16,304 bases of DNA. Origin: an uncultured Lysobacteraceae bacterium (GTDB lineage: Bacteria; Pseudomonadota; Gammaproteobacteria; Xanthomonadales; Rhodanobacteraceae). How positions within the stretch are numbered: position 1 is the stretch's first letter; the number at the start of each line of letters is the position of its first letter. Made by a program: the position numbers and the translations under genes. The notes beneath the pieces were generated by a model. It did no database searches. It worked only from the letters and a program-made list of their open reading frames with translations, and was not told the origin of the DNA. Positions 6,251 to 13,744 of the stretch are shown one piece after another. The DNA is taken from assembly GCA_946482585.1 (NCBI GenBank), contig CAMLSI010000053.1, positions 1-16,304 of the forward strand, in the 5' to 3' direction.

Positions 6251-8719
6251 TCACTGCGTCAGCAGACTCACGTCGTCGACGATGAACGACGTCGCGACCT
6301 GCGCACCTTCCACACCCTTGAAATACACGCGGACCGTGCTGCCCTTGTAGGCCGCGAGGTTGAACGTCTTCTGGGTGTAGCCGCCCGGCGCATTGAGATT
6401 CGAATACGTCGCGAGCGTCGCGATCACGGCGTTGCTGCTGTTGCGCAGTTCCACCGTGAGCGTGTCCCAGGCCTGCGTCGTCGTGGTCTCGTCGGTGACG
6501 ACATCGAGCCAGAACGTCAGGGTCGCCTGCGTCGCCGTCGCCGGAATCGCGACGGACTGATACACGGTGTCGGTATGCGCGCTGCCGTAGCCGTTGAGCC
6601 AGGCTTTCCAGCTGCCGCCGTGCGCGGTCGCGCCGGCATCGTTCGTGACGACGCCCGAGGTCGCCGTCCACGCGCTGCTGCCGGATTCGAAGCCGCCGTT
6701 GACGATGCGCTCGACCGGCGTCGTGCCGCCGCCGTTGCTCACGGAGAAGCCGACGGCCGCCGAATCCTTGCTGTTGCCGGCCGCGTCGAATGCACGTGCG
6801 ACGAGGCTGTGGCTGCCGTTCGACAGCGTCGTCGAATCGAAACTCAGCGCATACGGCGAGCTGCTGTCGCTGCCTTTGAGCGCGCCGTCGACGAGGAAAT
6901 CGACGCGGCTCACGCCGACGTTGTCCGAGGCGGCCGCGTTGAGGCTGATCGTGCCGCTGGTGCCGCTGACCGAAGCCGATACCGTCGGCGGCGTCGTGTC
7001 GCCGCCGCCGCTGCCCTGCGTGACCCAGATCGGCGCGGACCAGAGGATCTTGCCGTCGTCCTGCGTGACCTTGGCATAGTAGAAGTGCGCGCCCGTGCTC
7101 GGCGTGATCGTCACGCTCGCGGTCGTCGCGAGCTGCGTCACCGTGCCGTTGCGGCCGGGCACGCCTTCGTAGATGCGCACCTGCGACGCGGTGCGGCCGG
7201 CGCTGTTGGCGAAATTCGCGACGAGGTTCAGCGCGCCGCTGTTCGTGAAGCGCTCGCCCATGACGCGGCCGTTCGCGGTCAGGATCAGCTGCGAGTTCTT
7301 GTCCATGGTCGCGAACACGCGGCGCGCCTTCAGCGCGTTGACGAAGTTCGCCTCGGTCAGCGCCGTGCCGGTCGGCAGCAGCACGCCCGTGCGATTCGTG
7401 TACGACGCGCCCCAGTTCGCGCAGTGGTTGTCCTGATTGCTCGTCGGCGCGATGTGGAAGCCGCGCTCGAGCAGCTTGTTGAACGCGCTCTCGTAGGTGC
7501 TGCGGCCGGTCTCGGTTTCGGTCGTGTTGGCCGAGAAGGCCGAGGTGTTGAGGATTTCCGCCGCGACCATGACCTCGTCTCCGTCGGCGCTGTAGCCCAT
7601 GACGGTGCCGCCGACCGGAAACTGGTCCGACGCGTCCGGATGATTGAACTGACCGATCCAGCCGCGGCCGCGCATGGTCGTATACAACGAACCATAGTTG
7701 CTCTTTGGCGTATTCACGTCGCCGATCAGTTGCCCCGACCCGCTGGTCTCCCAGTTCGCGAGCAGGTTGCCGTTGACGATGTTGAGGTGCCCGCCGCCGG
7801 AGATGACGCCCCACTCCATGCCGTACAGCGCGAGAAAGCCGGGATTGCTGCCGTTGAAGCTGCTCGCCGCGGTGCGGCCCGCGGCGTAGCGGTTGCGCGC
7901 GGTCGTCGGGCTGGCCGACGTATTCGTCGACGACGAGCCGTCGAAGTAGTGGTTGTGCTCCGACGTCATCAGGAAATCGAGGCCGCGGTCTCGCGCATAC
8001 GGAAACGCAGCCGCGGGTCCGAACGCGCCGCTTTGCGCCGCCTGCGACGAAGTGCACGAGCCGATCGCGCCGCCGCCGTCGGAATCATTGGTCTGGCTGT
8101 GCAGATTGCCGTAATAGACCGTGTACGGCAGTGAGCCCGTGGCCGGCGCGCTCTTGCGCTGCGCTTCGCCCGCGGCGCCGACGGCGAGTCCGTCGAACGC
8201 CGGCATCACCGGCTTCGGCGGCGTGCCGACCTCGATGTCCCAGGTCTGCTCGATCGCATGACCGGCCTGGACCAGCGCCTGTTCGACGCGTGCGACGAGG
8301 TCGCCGGTCTGCGTGCGCGTCAGCAGCGGTTCGCCCGTCGCGGCGGTCAGCCGCACGCGGTAATGCGCGCTCGCGAGCGCGCGGCGCGCGGCGTCGCGAC
8401 CGTCCCAGGCCACCCGCACGTCGACGGGCTTGCCGTAGAACGGCGCTTCGCCATACCAGGACTGCACGCGGTTGCCGGCGTCGTCCTCGACCTCGAGGCG
8501 CCAGGCCACCGTGGCCGGACCGGTTGCGTCCGGAAACGCGAAATGCAGGACGAACTCGCGCGCATCGCCGCGTTCGCCGCGGTACGGCGCCTCGAGCGTC
8601 GCTTCGAATTCATGGTGATCCGGACTGACGGCTCGCGCCGTGTCGCTCAGTGCTACGCCCGACAATACGCCGAACGCAGCGACCAGGGCCCCCGCCCCGA
8701 AACGCCTGCTGTTACGCAT
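6251..8719 (-). CDS. Secreted PHP/CehA-like metallohydrolase with Ig-like and C-terminal beta-sandwich domains
   Basis: Exported multidomain protein of 822 aa. A signal peptide (1-30) ends at SDTARA. Residues ~33-165 are a beta-rich N-terminal region. Residues ~198-475 resemble PHP-type metal-dependent hydrolases of the CehA/McbA group, with candidate metal ligands in YYGNLHSQTNDSDG (202-215, H207), MTSEHNH (251-257), YGMEW (299-303), FNHPD (358-362) and SNQDNH (427-432). PHP domains bind two or three metal ions and hydrolyse phosphoesters or, in CehA/McbA, carbamate or related esters. Residues ~490-568 form a beta domain, 576-661 an Ig-like module (DTTPPTVSASVSG... DNVGVSRVDFLVDG), and 672-820 a jelly-roll binding-type domain (VNGGFESGSSAW ... 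VDDVSL). GGGGAGG before ATG 8719 fixes the start; the open frame to 8962 is unsupported. The substrate is unknown. Confidence 0.8.
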   Translation of the reverse strand: MRNSRRFGAGALVAAFGVLSGVALSDTARAVSPDHHEFEATLEAPYRGERGDAREFVLHFAFPDATGPATVAWRLEVEDDAGNRVQSWYGEAPFYGKPVDVRVAWDGRDAARRALASAHYRVRLTAATGEPLLTRTQTGDLVARVEQALVQAGHAIEQTWDIEVGTPPKPVMPAFDGLAVGAAGEAQRKSAPATGSLPYTVYYGNLHSQTNDSDGGGAIGSCTSSQAAQSGAFGPAAAFPYARDRGLDFLMTSEHNHYFDGSSSTNTSASPTTARNRYAAGRTAASSFNGSNPGFLALYGMEWGVISGGGHLNIVNGNLLANWETSGSGQLIGDVNTPKSNYGSLYTTMRGRGWIGQFNHPDASDQFPVGGTVMGYSADGDEVMVAAEILNTSAFSANTTETETGRSTYESAFNKLLERGFHIAPTSNQDNHCANWGASYTNRTGVLLPTGTALTEANFVNALKARRVFATMDKNSQLILTANGRVMGERFTNSGALNLVANFANSAGRTASQVRIYEGVPGRNGTVTQLATTASVTITPSTGAHFYYAKVTQDDGKILWSAPIWVTQGSGGGDTTPPTVSASVSGTSGTISLNAAASDNVGVSRVDFLVDGALKGSDSSSPYALSFDSTTLSNGSHSLVARAFDAAGNSKDSAAVGFSVSNGGGTTPVERIVNGGFESGSSAWTATSGVVTNDAGATAHGGSWKAWLNGYGSAHTDTVYQSVAIPATATQATLTFWLDVVTDETTTTQAWDTLTVELRNSSNAVIATLATYSNLNAPGGYTQKTFNLAAYKGSTVRVYFKGVEGAQVATSFIVDDVSLLTQ

Positions 8720-8765
8720 GCTGACCTCCCCAAAGCGCCTTCCGGCGCGAAATCCCGAGATATAG

Positions 8766-8784
8766 CGGCTGCGTGTTGCAGCCG
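8766..8784. promoter_or_regulatory. Perfect palindrome upstream of the metallohydrolase gene, operator-like
   Basis: CGGCTGC (8766-8772), a 5-nt loop, and GCAGCCG (8778-8784) make a perfect 19-bp inverted repeat. It lies just upstream (minus-strand sense) of a possible -10 element TATATC (8764-8759) that would start transcription near 8752, with an untranslated leader of about 33 nt. No good -35 is visible. The position suits an operator for a repressor or activator; it could also be a chance GC hairpin. Confidence 0.35.
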
Positions 8785-8970
8785 GGTGTCGTCGCGATGG
8801 CGATGCGCGCGCGCGAACGCAGCAGCGCAGCCGCGTCGACGGCACGGGTCGGCGCGGCGAGGGGAAGTCGGGGTACTGCGGCCACGGGAACGTTCTGCGA
8901 TCACGCACGAGCTCCCGCGGCGGAAAGGAAGTCGCAGACCCTACGCCGGCCGCGGGGGACATTTCGTGAC

Positions 8971-9040
8971 GCGCTGCGCGCTGCCGGGACAGAAATGGAA
9001 AGCCCGCGTTGCGCGCTGCCGGGACGGAAATGGAAAGCCC
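8971..9040. repeat. 35-bp tandem direct repeat, two near-identical copies
   Basis: Copy 1 (8971-9005) and copy 2 (9006-9040) abut and differ at two positions: C/T at base 4 and A/G at base 21. Each contains TGCGCGCTGCCGGGAC followed by GAAATGGAAAGCCC. A decayed third copy of about 20 bases may follow at 9041-9060 (13 of 20 matches). The repeat lies 80 bp upstream of the deacetylase-esterase start, in the divergent promoter region. Its purine-rich GAAATGGAAAG core stands out from its surroundings. Confidence 0.8.
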
Positions 9041-9120
9041 GCGCCGCGACGCGGCCGGACGACACCTCGCCTCCGGTCGCCAGCCACTACCATCGGGTTT
9101 CCGTCCGCAGAAGCCGCCTC

Positions 9121-10809
9121 ATGCGAATCCCGACCCTGTCCTTCGCCGCGCTGCTGTCGGTCGCGCTCGCGGCAGCCGCGCCGGCACGCGCGTTCGATCT
9201 CGCGATCACGCTCGACGATCTGCCCTGGAGCGGCCCCGACGCGGAAGCGCAGACGCGCTTGCCGGCCTGGCTCGCGGCGCTGGATCGCACGCCCGTGCCG
9301 CTGACCGGCTTCGCGATCTGCGACCGCGTGCGCGCGCTGCCGGCCAGCCTCCAGGCCTGGCGCAATGCCGGCGTCGAGATCGCGAACCACTCCGCCGCGC
9401 ACCGCGACTTCAATGCGCTGACGCTAGCCGCGTGGCGCACCGACACGGCGGCGTGCCAGCGGACCCTGAGCGAGAGCGGACCGGCGCCGCGCTTCTACCG
9501 GTTTCCGCAACTCCATCAGGGCGACGACACGGCGAAACGCGACGGTGCGCAGCAGCATCTGCAGGCGCTCGCGCTGCGGCATGCACCCGTCAGCGTCGAC
9601 ACGGCCGACTGGCTGCTCGCCGAGGGCTATCGCACGCTGGCCACGCCGGCACAACGCGAGCGTGTCGGTGCTCTGTTCGTCGATCACGTGCTGCGCAGCC
9701 TGCGCCATGCACGCCGCACCGCGCAGCAGCGCCATGCGCGCGATCCGGCGCAGATCCTGCTGCTGCATGCGAACGGGCTCGTCGCCGCACAATGGCCTGC
9801 ACTGATCGGCGCGCTGCGCGACGAAGGCGCGCGCTTTGTGACGCTGGAACAGGCGCTGGCCGACCCGCTCTACGCGCTGCGCGACGACTACGCCGGACCG
9901 CGCGGCCTGTCGTGGCTCTACCGCACGGCGCCCGCGGAACCGCAGCGCGCCGAGTGGGACGACGCGGAGTCCGCGCGATTGCGCGCCGCGCTCGCCGTCA
10001 TCGCCGGCGACAGCGAAACCGTGACCGACGCCGTCCCCTACACGCTCGCGGCCGCCACGACCCTGCGCCATCGCGGCAGCGACGGCCGCGAGCGCCTCGC
10101 GCACGTCTGGCTGCCGCCGCGGCACGCCGGCGAACGCGTGCCGGTCATCGTCGCGCTCGACGGCGATTACGCATTTCCGCTGCTGCAGGCCATCGTGCGC
10201 CATTACCTCGACCGCGGCGAGATCGCGCCGTCCGCGGTCGTCGGCATCAGCTATCCGGGCGCCGATACCGACATCGCGCGCTATCGCGAAACGCGCAGCC
10301 GCGACTACACGCCGACGCATACGCTGTCGGGCGGCTACGGCGAAGCCTTCCAGGCCGAATCGGGCAATGCGGCGCAATTCCGCGACGTGCTGCTCGATGA
10401 GCTGTTGCCGCAGCTCGCCGCGCGCTATCCGCTCGATCTCGCGCAGGCGAGCTATGTCGGTCATTCCTATGGCGGCCTGTTCGGCGCCTACCTGCTCGCG
10501 ACGCGGCCGCAGGCGTTCGCGCGCTACGTCATCGTGAGCCCGTCGCTGTGGTACGACGACGGCGTCGCGTTCCGGCTGCTCGCGCAACGGCGCTTCGATG
10601 CGGCGACCGCGCCGCTGGTGTTCCTGTCCGCAGGCGGACTCGAGAATCCGGTCATGGCCGCCGACCTGCAACGCTACGCCGCTGCGCTGAAAGTCCAGGG
10701 CCTGCCGGAAGCGCGGCTGCGCATGCGCGTGCTCGACGACGAGACGCACAACAGCATCTTCCCCACTGCATTCACGGCGGCGCTGCGCTGGTTCGGGGGC
10801 GTACGCTGA
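9121..10809 (+). CDS. Secreted polysaccharide deacetylase-esterase fusion
   Basis: Exported two-domain protein (562 aa). The signal peptide (1-24) ends at APARA. Residues ~25-255 are a NodB-type (CE4) polysaccharide deacetylase with TLDDLPW (30-36, metal-binding Asp pair), NHSAAH (89-94, H90/H94 of the H-x3-H motif), RFYRFPQLHQGDD (124-136, motif 3) and LLLHANG (213-219, H216). Residues ~305-562 are an alpha/beta hydrolase of the Fes/IroE-like putative esterase group (COG2819 type): IVALDGDYAF (343-352), the nucleophile elbow GHSYGG (447-452, S449), SPSLWYDD (473-480) and THNSIFP (542-548, H543). Together they could remove acetyl or other ester groups from a polysaccharide. No clear Shine-Dalgarno sequence precedes the ATG, but the signal peptide begins there. 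The pectate lyase-like gene follows 67 nt downstream. Confidence 0.85.
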   Translation: MRIPTLSFAALLSVALAAAAPARAFDLAITLDDLPWSGPDAEAQTRLPAWLAALDRTPVPLTGFAICDRVRALPASLQAWRNAGVEIANHSAAHRDFNALTLAAWRTDTAACQRTLSESGPAPRFYRFPQLHQGDDTAKRDGAQQHLQALALRHAPVSVDTADWLLAEGYRTLATPAQRERVGALFVDHVLRSLRHARRTAQQRHARDPAQILLLHANGLVAAQWPALIGALRDEGARFVTLEQALADPLYALRDDYAGPRGLSWLYRTAPAEPQRAEWDDAESARLRAALAVIAGDSETVTDAVPYTLAAATTLRHRGSDGRERLAHVWLPPRHAGERVPVIVALDGDYAFPLLQAIVRHYLDRGEIAPSAVVGISYPGADTDIARYRETRSRDYTPTHTLSGGYGEAFQAESGNAAQFRDVLLDELLPQLAARYPLDLAQASYVGHSYGGLFGAYLLATRPQAFARYVIVSPSLWYDDGVAFRLLAQRRFDAATAPLVFLSAGGLENPVMAADLQRYAAALKVQGLPEARLRMRVLDDETHNSIFPTAFTAALRWFGGVR

Positions 10810-10876
10810 GCAGGTGTCCTGCGACGCTGCGGTACCGCGCTTGTACGGTCACAGACGGATCGTTCGGGGGAACGTC

Positions 10877-12415
10877 ATGCGCGCTCATCGCTGTTTCGCC
10901 GTCGCGTTGTCGGCCCTGATCGCACTGCCGCCGGCCGCCGCGCAATCACCGCCGAGCTTTCCGGGCGCCGAAGGCTTCGGCGCGGTCGCGAGCGGCGGAC
11001 GCGGCGGACGCGTGCTCTACGTGACCACGCTCGCCGCCGATCCGGCCGGCGTCGAAGGCGGCGGCAACGGCGGCTCGCTGAACTGGGCGCTGCGCCAGAG
11101 CGGGCCGCGCACGGTGCTGTTCAAGGTCAGCGGCGTCATCGATGCGATCGCGACGGTACGCGCCGGCGACGTGACGATCGCGGGCCAGAGCTCCCCCGGC
11201 GGCATCACGGTGCGCGGATTCGTCTGTGGCACGCACTACGGCGGCGTCAATTGCGACAACCTTGTCGTACGTCATCTGCGCTCGCGTCCGGCCTGCCAGC
11301 TGAGCCCGCCCGACAACTGCCCGGGCGCCGACGACGCCTTGCGCCTCGACGGCATCCGGCGCGCGATGCTCGACCACGTGTCGCTCGCCAACGCGAGCGA
11401 CGAGGCCGTGCAACTGAGCTGGGCCTCGCAGATCACGCTGCAGGATTCGGTCATCGCCGAAACCGTCGGCGACCACGCGATCTACGGCGGCGCGCTGCTG
11501 AACTATTCGAACACGGCCTTCCCGCTCGACGGCATCAGCCTGCTGCGCAACCTCTGGTATCGCCTCAAGGGCCGGCTGCCCGAGATCACCTGCGAATCGA
11601 GCGCGCAGGACGACGTGCCGCCGCGCGACATTACCGCCTGCCAGAACGTGCCGCTGCGGCTGGAGGTCAGCAACAACCTCTATCTCGATCCGGGCTATTT
11701 CATCGACTACGGCCCCTGGGTCGACGCCGACATCGCCAACGGTCCGTTCCGCGTGCAGCTCAATCTCGTCGGCAATCGCGCCGTGACGCGCACGGGCTTC
11801 AGCTACGGGCTCGCCGCGTTCGCGCTGCTCGGCACCGGCGCCGGCGATCCGCCGAGCCAGAACACGCTGTACGTGCACGACAACCGCATCGACCGCTTCG
11901 CGCCGCTGGCCGACTATGCACTGTTCTACTGCTGCAACGATTTTCCGCCGGGTCCCGGCGGCAACACGGCCACCGGCACCGCGCAACGGCGCAGTGAACG
12001 TCATGCGTTTCCGGCCGTGCGCTATCGCAGCGGTGATCGCCTGCAGCGCCATCTGCCGCTCGATGCCGGCGCGCAGCCGCACGACGCGATGGATCGGCGC
12101 TACGCCGCCTCGGCAACGGCCGGCGCGATTCCGCCGCTGCCGCACGAGCAACCGGCGGCGAACGATGCGCTCACGCTCGACTTCGCGCCGGGCACGCCGC
12201 CGCCTGCACCGGCGGACCTCGACGCCGATGGCCTGCCCGATGCGTTCGAGCAGCAGCATGCCGCCCATGGCCTCGTCACGGGCACGGCGGACAACAACGG
12301 CCTGCAGCTGTCGCTGCCGCTGCTCGGCACGCCGGGGTATACGAATCTCGAGGTATACCTGGAACTGCTCGCGCGCAGCCGCGGCGACCGCGTGTTCGCC
12401 GACGGCTTCGAGTAA
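10877..12415 (+). CDS. Secreted pectate lyase-like beta-helix protein with C-terminal VFADGFE tail
   Basis: Exported protein (512 aa) of the PL1-like pectate lyase superfamily. The signal peptide (1-23) ends at PPAAAQ. FPGAEGFGAVASGGRGGRVLYVT (28-50), GSLNWALRQSGPRTVLFKVSG (66-86) and DVTIAGQSSPGGITVRG (98-114) match the opening turns of bacterial pectate lyases that depolymerise homogalacturonan. LDHVSLANASDEAV (165-178) corresponds to the conserved DHxSxxxxxDE strip near the Ca site. Eight cysteines (117, 126, 140, 148, 239, 255, 352, 353) imply disulfides. Near the C-terminus lie a Ca-binding-like DLDADGLPDAFE (447-458) and GYTNLEVYLELL (487-498), typical of this group, then RVFADGFE at the extreme end. 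GGGGG precedes ATG 10877. It may share a transcript with the upstream deacetylase-esterase gene. Substrate specificity is not proven. Confidence 0.85.
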   Translation: MRAHRCFAVALSALIALPPAAAQSPPSFPGAEGFGAVASGGRGGRVLYVTTLAADPAGVEGGGNGGSLNWALRQSGPRTVLFKVSGVIDAIATVRAGDVTIAGQSSPGGITVRGFVCGTHYGGVNCDNLVVRHLRSRPACQLSPPDNCPGADDALRLDGIRRAMLDHVSLANASDEAVQLSWASQITLQDSVIAETVGDHAIYGGALLNYSNTAFPLDGISLLRNLWYRLKGRLPEITCESSAQDDVPPRDITACQNVPLRLEVSNNLYLDPGYFIDYGPWVDADIANGPFRVQLNLVGNRAVTRTGFSYGLAAFALLGTGAGDPPSQNTLYVHDNRIDRFAPLADYALFYCCNDFPPGPGGNTATGTAQRRSERHAFPAVRYRSGDRLQRHLPLDAGAQPHDAMDRRYAASATAGAIPPLPHEQPAANDALTLDFAPGTPPPAPADLDADGLPDAFEQQHAAHGLVTGTADNNGLQLSLPLLGTPGYTNLEVYLELLARSRGDRVFADGFE

Positions 12416-12425
12416 GCGTCCCGCC

Positions 12426-12431
12426 TATACT
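12426..12431 (+). promoter_or_regulatory. Candidate -10 element for the gene at 12461
   Basis: TATACT matches the -10 consensus at five of six positions, ten bases after the stop of the lyase gene. The -35 position is poor (CGGCTT at 17-bp spacing). A start near 12438 would give a leader of about 23 nt containing GAGGGCAGG. Confidence 0.45.
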
Positions 12432-12460
12432 GCGCACTTTGCGCACGAGGGCAGGTCCGC

Positions 12461-13324
12461 GTGAATCGATTCGTCCGTCTCGCCGCCGCCGCGACGGCAC
12501 TGTGCGCGGGCCAGCTCCCGGCAGCGAAGCTCGCGCGCGACGGCTGGTCGCTGCAGCCGCCACCGGGCTGCGCCGCTCGCGCCGAGCACGTTGCCGCGCG
12601 TCCGCTCTACGATGCGCAGGCCCGCGCCGATCTCGCGCGCGATCCGATGCAGATACTCAAGCCGGACTACGACAACATGCCAGCGCATCTGCGTTTCGAT
12701 CTCGACGCCTGCTACGACCCGGCCGGCAGGTCCGGTGCGTCGCTGCGCGTGCTGCCCGTGGCGGAGTATCGGCGCATCCTCGACGACGGGCGCGAACCCG
12801 AAGGCTGGATGGGCAAGCAATTCGATGCGCTGACGCGCTGGCTCGACGGCGCGCCGGACGCCGTCGCGGACTGGCCGATGGTGCCGTTCCTCGACATGAG
12901 CCCCCAGTTCACCGTGCAGCGCCGCGCGCTGCGCTTTCGCGGCGGACGCGGCATCCGCGTCGTCACGCAGTTCGTGCCCGATGTCGGCTTCGCGACCTCC
13001 GGCATCGTCAGTTACGTGTTCCAGGGACTCAGCGACGACGGCCGCGATTTCGTGCTGCTGACCGTACCGCTGATCATCGACGGCGCGGCAGCCGACGACG
13101 CACCCGAGCACCTCGGCTTCACGCTGGACCAGCTCGAGGGCGACGCCGATGCGGCGCGGCGCTACGAACAGGCGGTCGCTGCGCTCATCGCGAAACGGGG
13201 AACCAGACCGGCGCTCGCCGAGCTCGACGCCCTCGTCGAGAGTCTCGTGCGCGAATCCGCACAGGCCAAAGACCCGCCGACCCGCCCATCGCAGAGCGAC
13301 GCCGCGAAGCCGCGACCGGGGTAG
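12461..13324 (+). CDS. Exported protein of unknown function
   Basis: Protein of 287 aa starting at GTG, with AGG five nt upstream. A hydrophobic leader (1-22, LAAAATALCAGQLPAA) suggests export. A Cys in the leader has no lipobox context (TALCAG), so lipidation is unlikely. No enzyme motif is recognised. The most conserved-looking part is RGIRVVTQFVPDVGF (165-179) followed by GIVSYVFQGLSDDGRDFVLLTVPLIID (about 182-208). This recalls 'IRYLTQ ... YTFQGLTxDGxYYV' segments that I remember in uncharacterised exported or lipoprotein families of other bacteria. Two further cysteines (C36 and C83) could pair in the periplasm. The last ~30 residues are polar and Pro-rich. It is separated from the lyase gene by 45 bp containing its own -10 element, so it need not share its function. 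Confidence 0.75.
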   Translation: MNRFVRLAAAATALCAGQLPAAKLARDGWSLQPPPGCAARAEHVAARPLYDAQARADLARDPMQILKPDYDNMPAHLRFDLDACYDPAGRSGASLRVLPVAEYRRILDDGREPEGWMGKQFDALTRWLDGAPDAVADWPMVPFLDMSPQFTVQRRALRFRGGRGIRVVTQFVPDVGFATSGIVSYVFQGLSDDGRDFVLLTVPLIIDGAAADDAPEHLGFTLDQLEGDADAARRYEQAVAALIAKRGTRPALAELDALVESLVRESAQAKDPPTRPSQSDAAKPRPG

Positions 13325-13329
13325 CGCGT

Positions 13330-13346
13330 GGTCGCCATCGGCGACC
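13330..13346. terminator. Hairpin just after the exported-protein gene
   Basis: GGTCGCC (13330-13336), loop ATC, and GGCGACC (13340-13346) form a perfect 7-bp stem five bases after the stop. No T-run follows, so it is a candidate 3' structure rather than a textbook intrinsic terminator. Confidence 0.4.
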
Positions 13347-13659
13347 GCACGAGCAGGAGTGTCAGATCGTGCGCTCGCTTGCGCGAGCACACGCTATCGC
13401 GAGCATGCGCGGTACCGAGCCCGTCGAATCGAAGACGCGGCCAGATGCCGGCGCTGCGGGCGCATCGCGGATCTGCGGAGTGTGCGGAAGCCGGGTCCGG
13501 GCCAGCGGCGCAAGGCGGCCGCCTGAAGCGAGAGTGACACGGCAACCATCCTGGTCGCCGTGTCCGGGCCCATGCGCAGCTCTCGGACTGCGCCTGCTCC
13601 CCCTGGTGATCGGGCATGCGTCGGCGAAGCGACGGATGCGAACGCCGGCAAGACTAGCG

Positions 13660-13680
13660 CGCGCCGTTCCGAACGGCGCG
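13660..13680. terminator. Strong 9-bp hairpin followed by a T-rich stretch
   Basis: CGCGCCGTT (13660-13668), loop CCG, and AACGGCGCG (13672-13680) form a perfect stem. On the plus strand it is followed by GCAGTCACATTTCTTT, a modest T-rich tail, so it may end plus-strand transcription from the gene at 12461. The distance from that stop (over 330 bases) makes a dispersed repeat an alternative. Confidence 0.45.
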
Positions 13681-13744
13681 GCAGTCACATTTCTTTGCAG
13701 TTGAGCGGTCGGGATTTCGCGCGGATGTCCTGCGGGACAACGCT

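Larger units (their letters stand above)
8720..9120. other. Divergent 401-bp intergenic region
   Basis: No convincing gene lies between the divergent metallohydrolase and deacetylase-esterase starts. It holds the GGGGAGG ribosome-binding site of the minus-strand gene, a small GCGCC-TTCC-GGCGC hairpin (8735-8748), the palindrome at 8766-8784, and a 35-bp tandem repeat (8971-9040). The plus-strand open frame crossing it lacks a ribosome-binding site and is Arg/Ala-rich, like spurious frames in GC-rich DNA. Confidence 0.6.
13325..13744. other. 420-bp intergenic region without a supportable gene
   Basis: Open frames here are short, overlap on both strands, are Arg/Ser/Pro-rich and have no ribosome-binding site. 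It holds hairpins at 13330-13346, 13369-13392 (GTGCGCTCGC, TTGC loop, GCGAGCACAC, one mismatch), 13660-13680 and 13726-13739. A relatively AT-rich stretch GTCACATTTCTTTGCAGTTG (13684-13703) follows the third hairpin. It could be a decayed gene, a dispersed repeat, or the 3' regions of two convergent genes. Confidence 0.55.

Noticed and set aside
5945..8134. 729-codon plus-strand open frame
   Set aside because: It begins inside B2 and runs antisense through the metallohydrolase gene. It is Arg/Ala-rich without domains, and the minus strand has a signal peptide, a strong ribosome-binding site and recognisable motifs.
8971..9040. CRISPR array
   Set aside because: The two repeat units abut directly with no spacers, there are only two copies, and no cas gene is nearby.
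9424..10749. Long minus-strand open frame opposite the deacetylase-esterase gene
   Set aside because: No domain recognisable; the plus strand carries two sets of hydrolase motifs.
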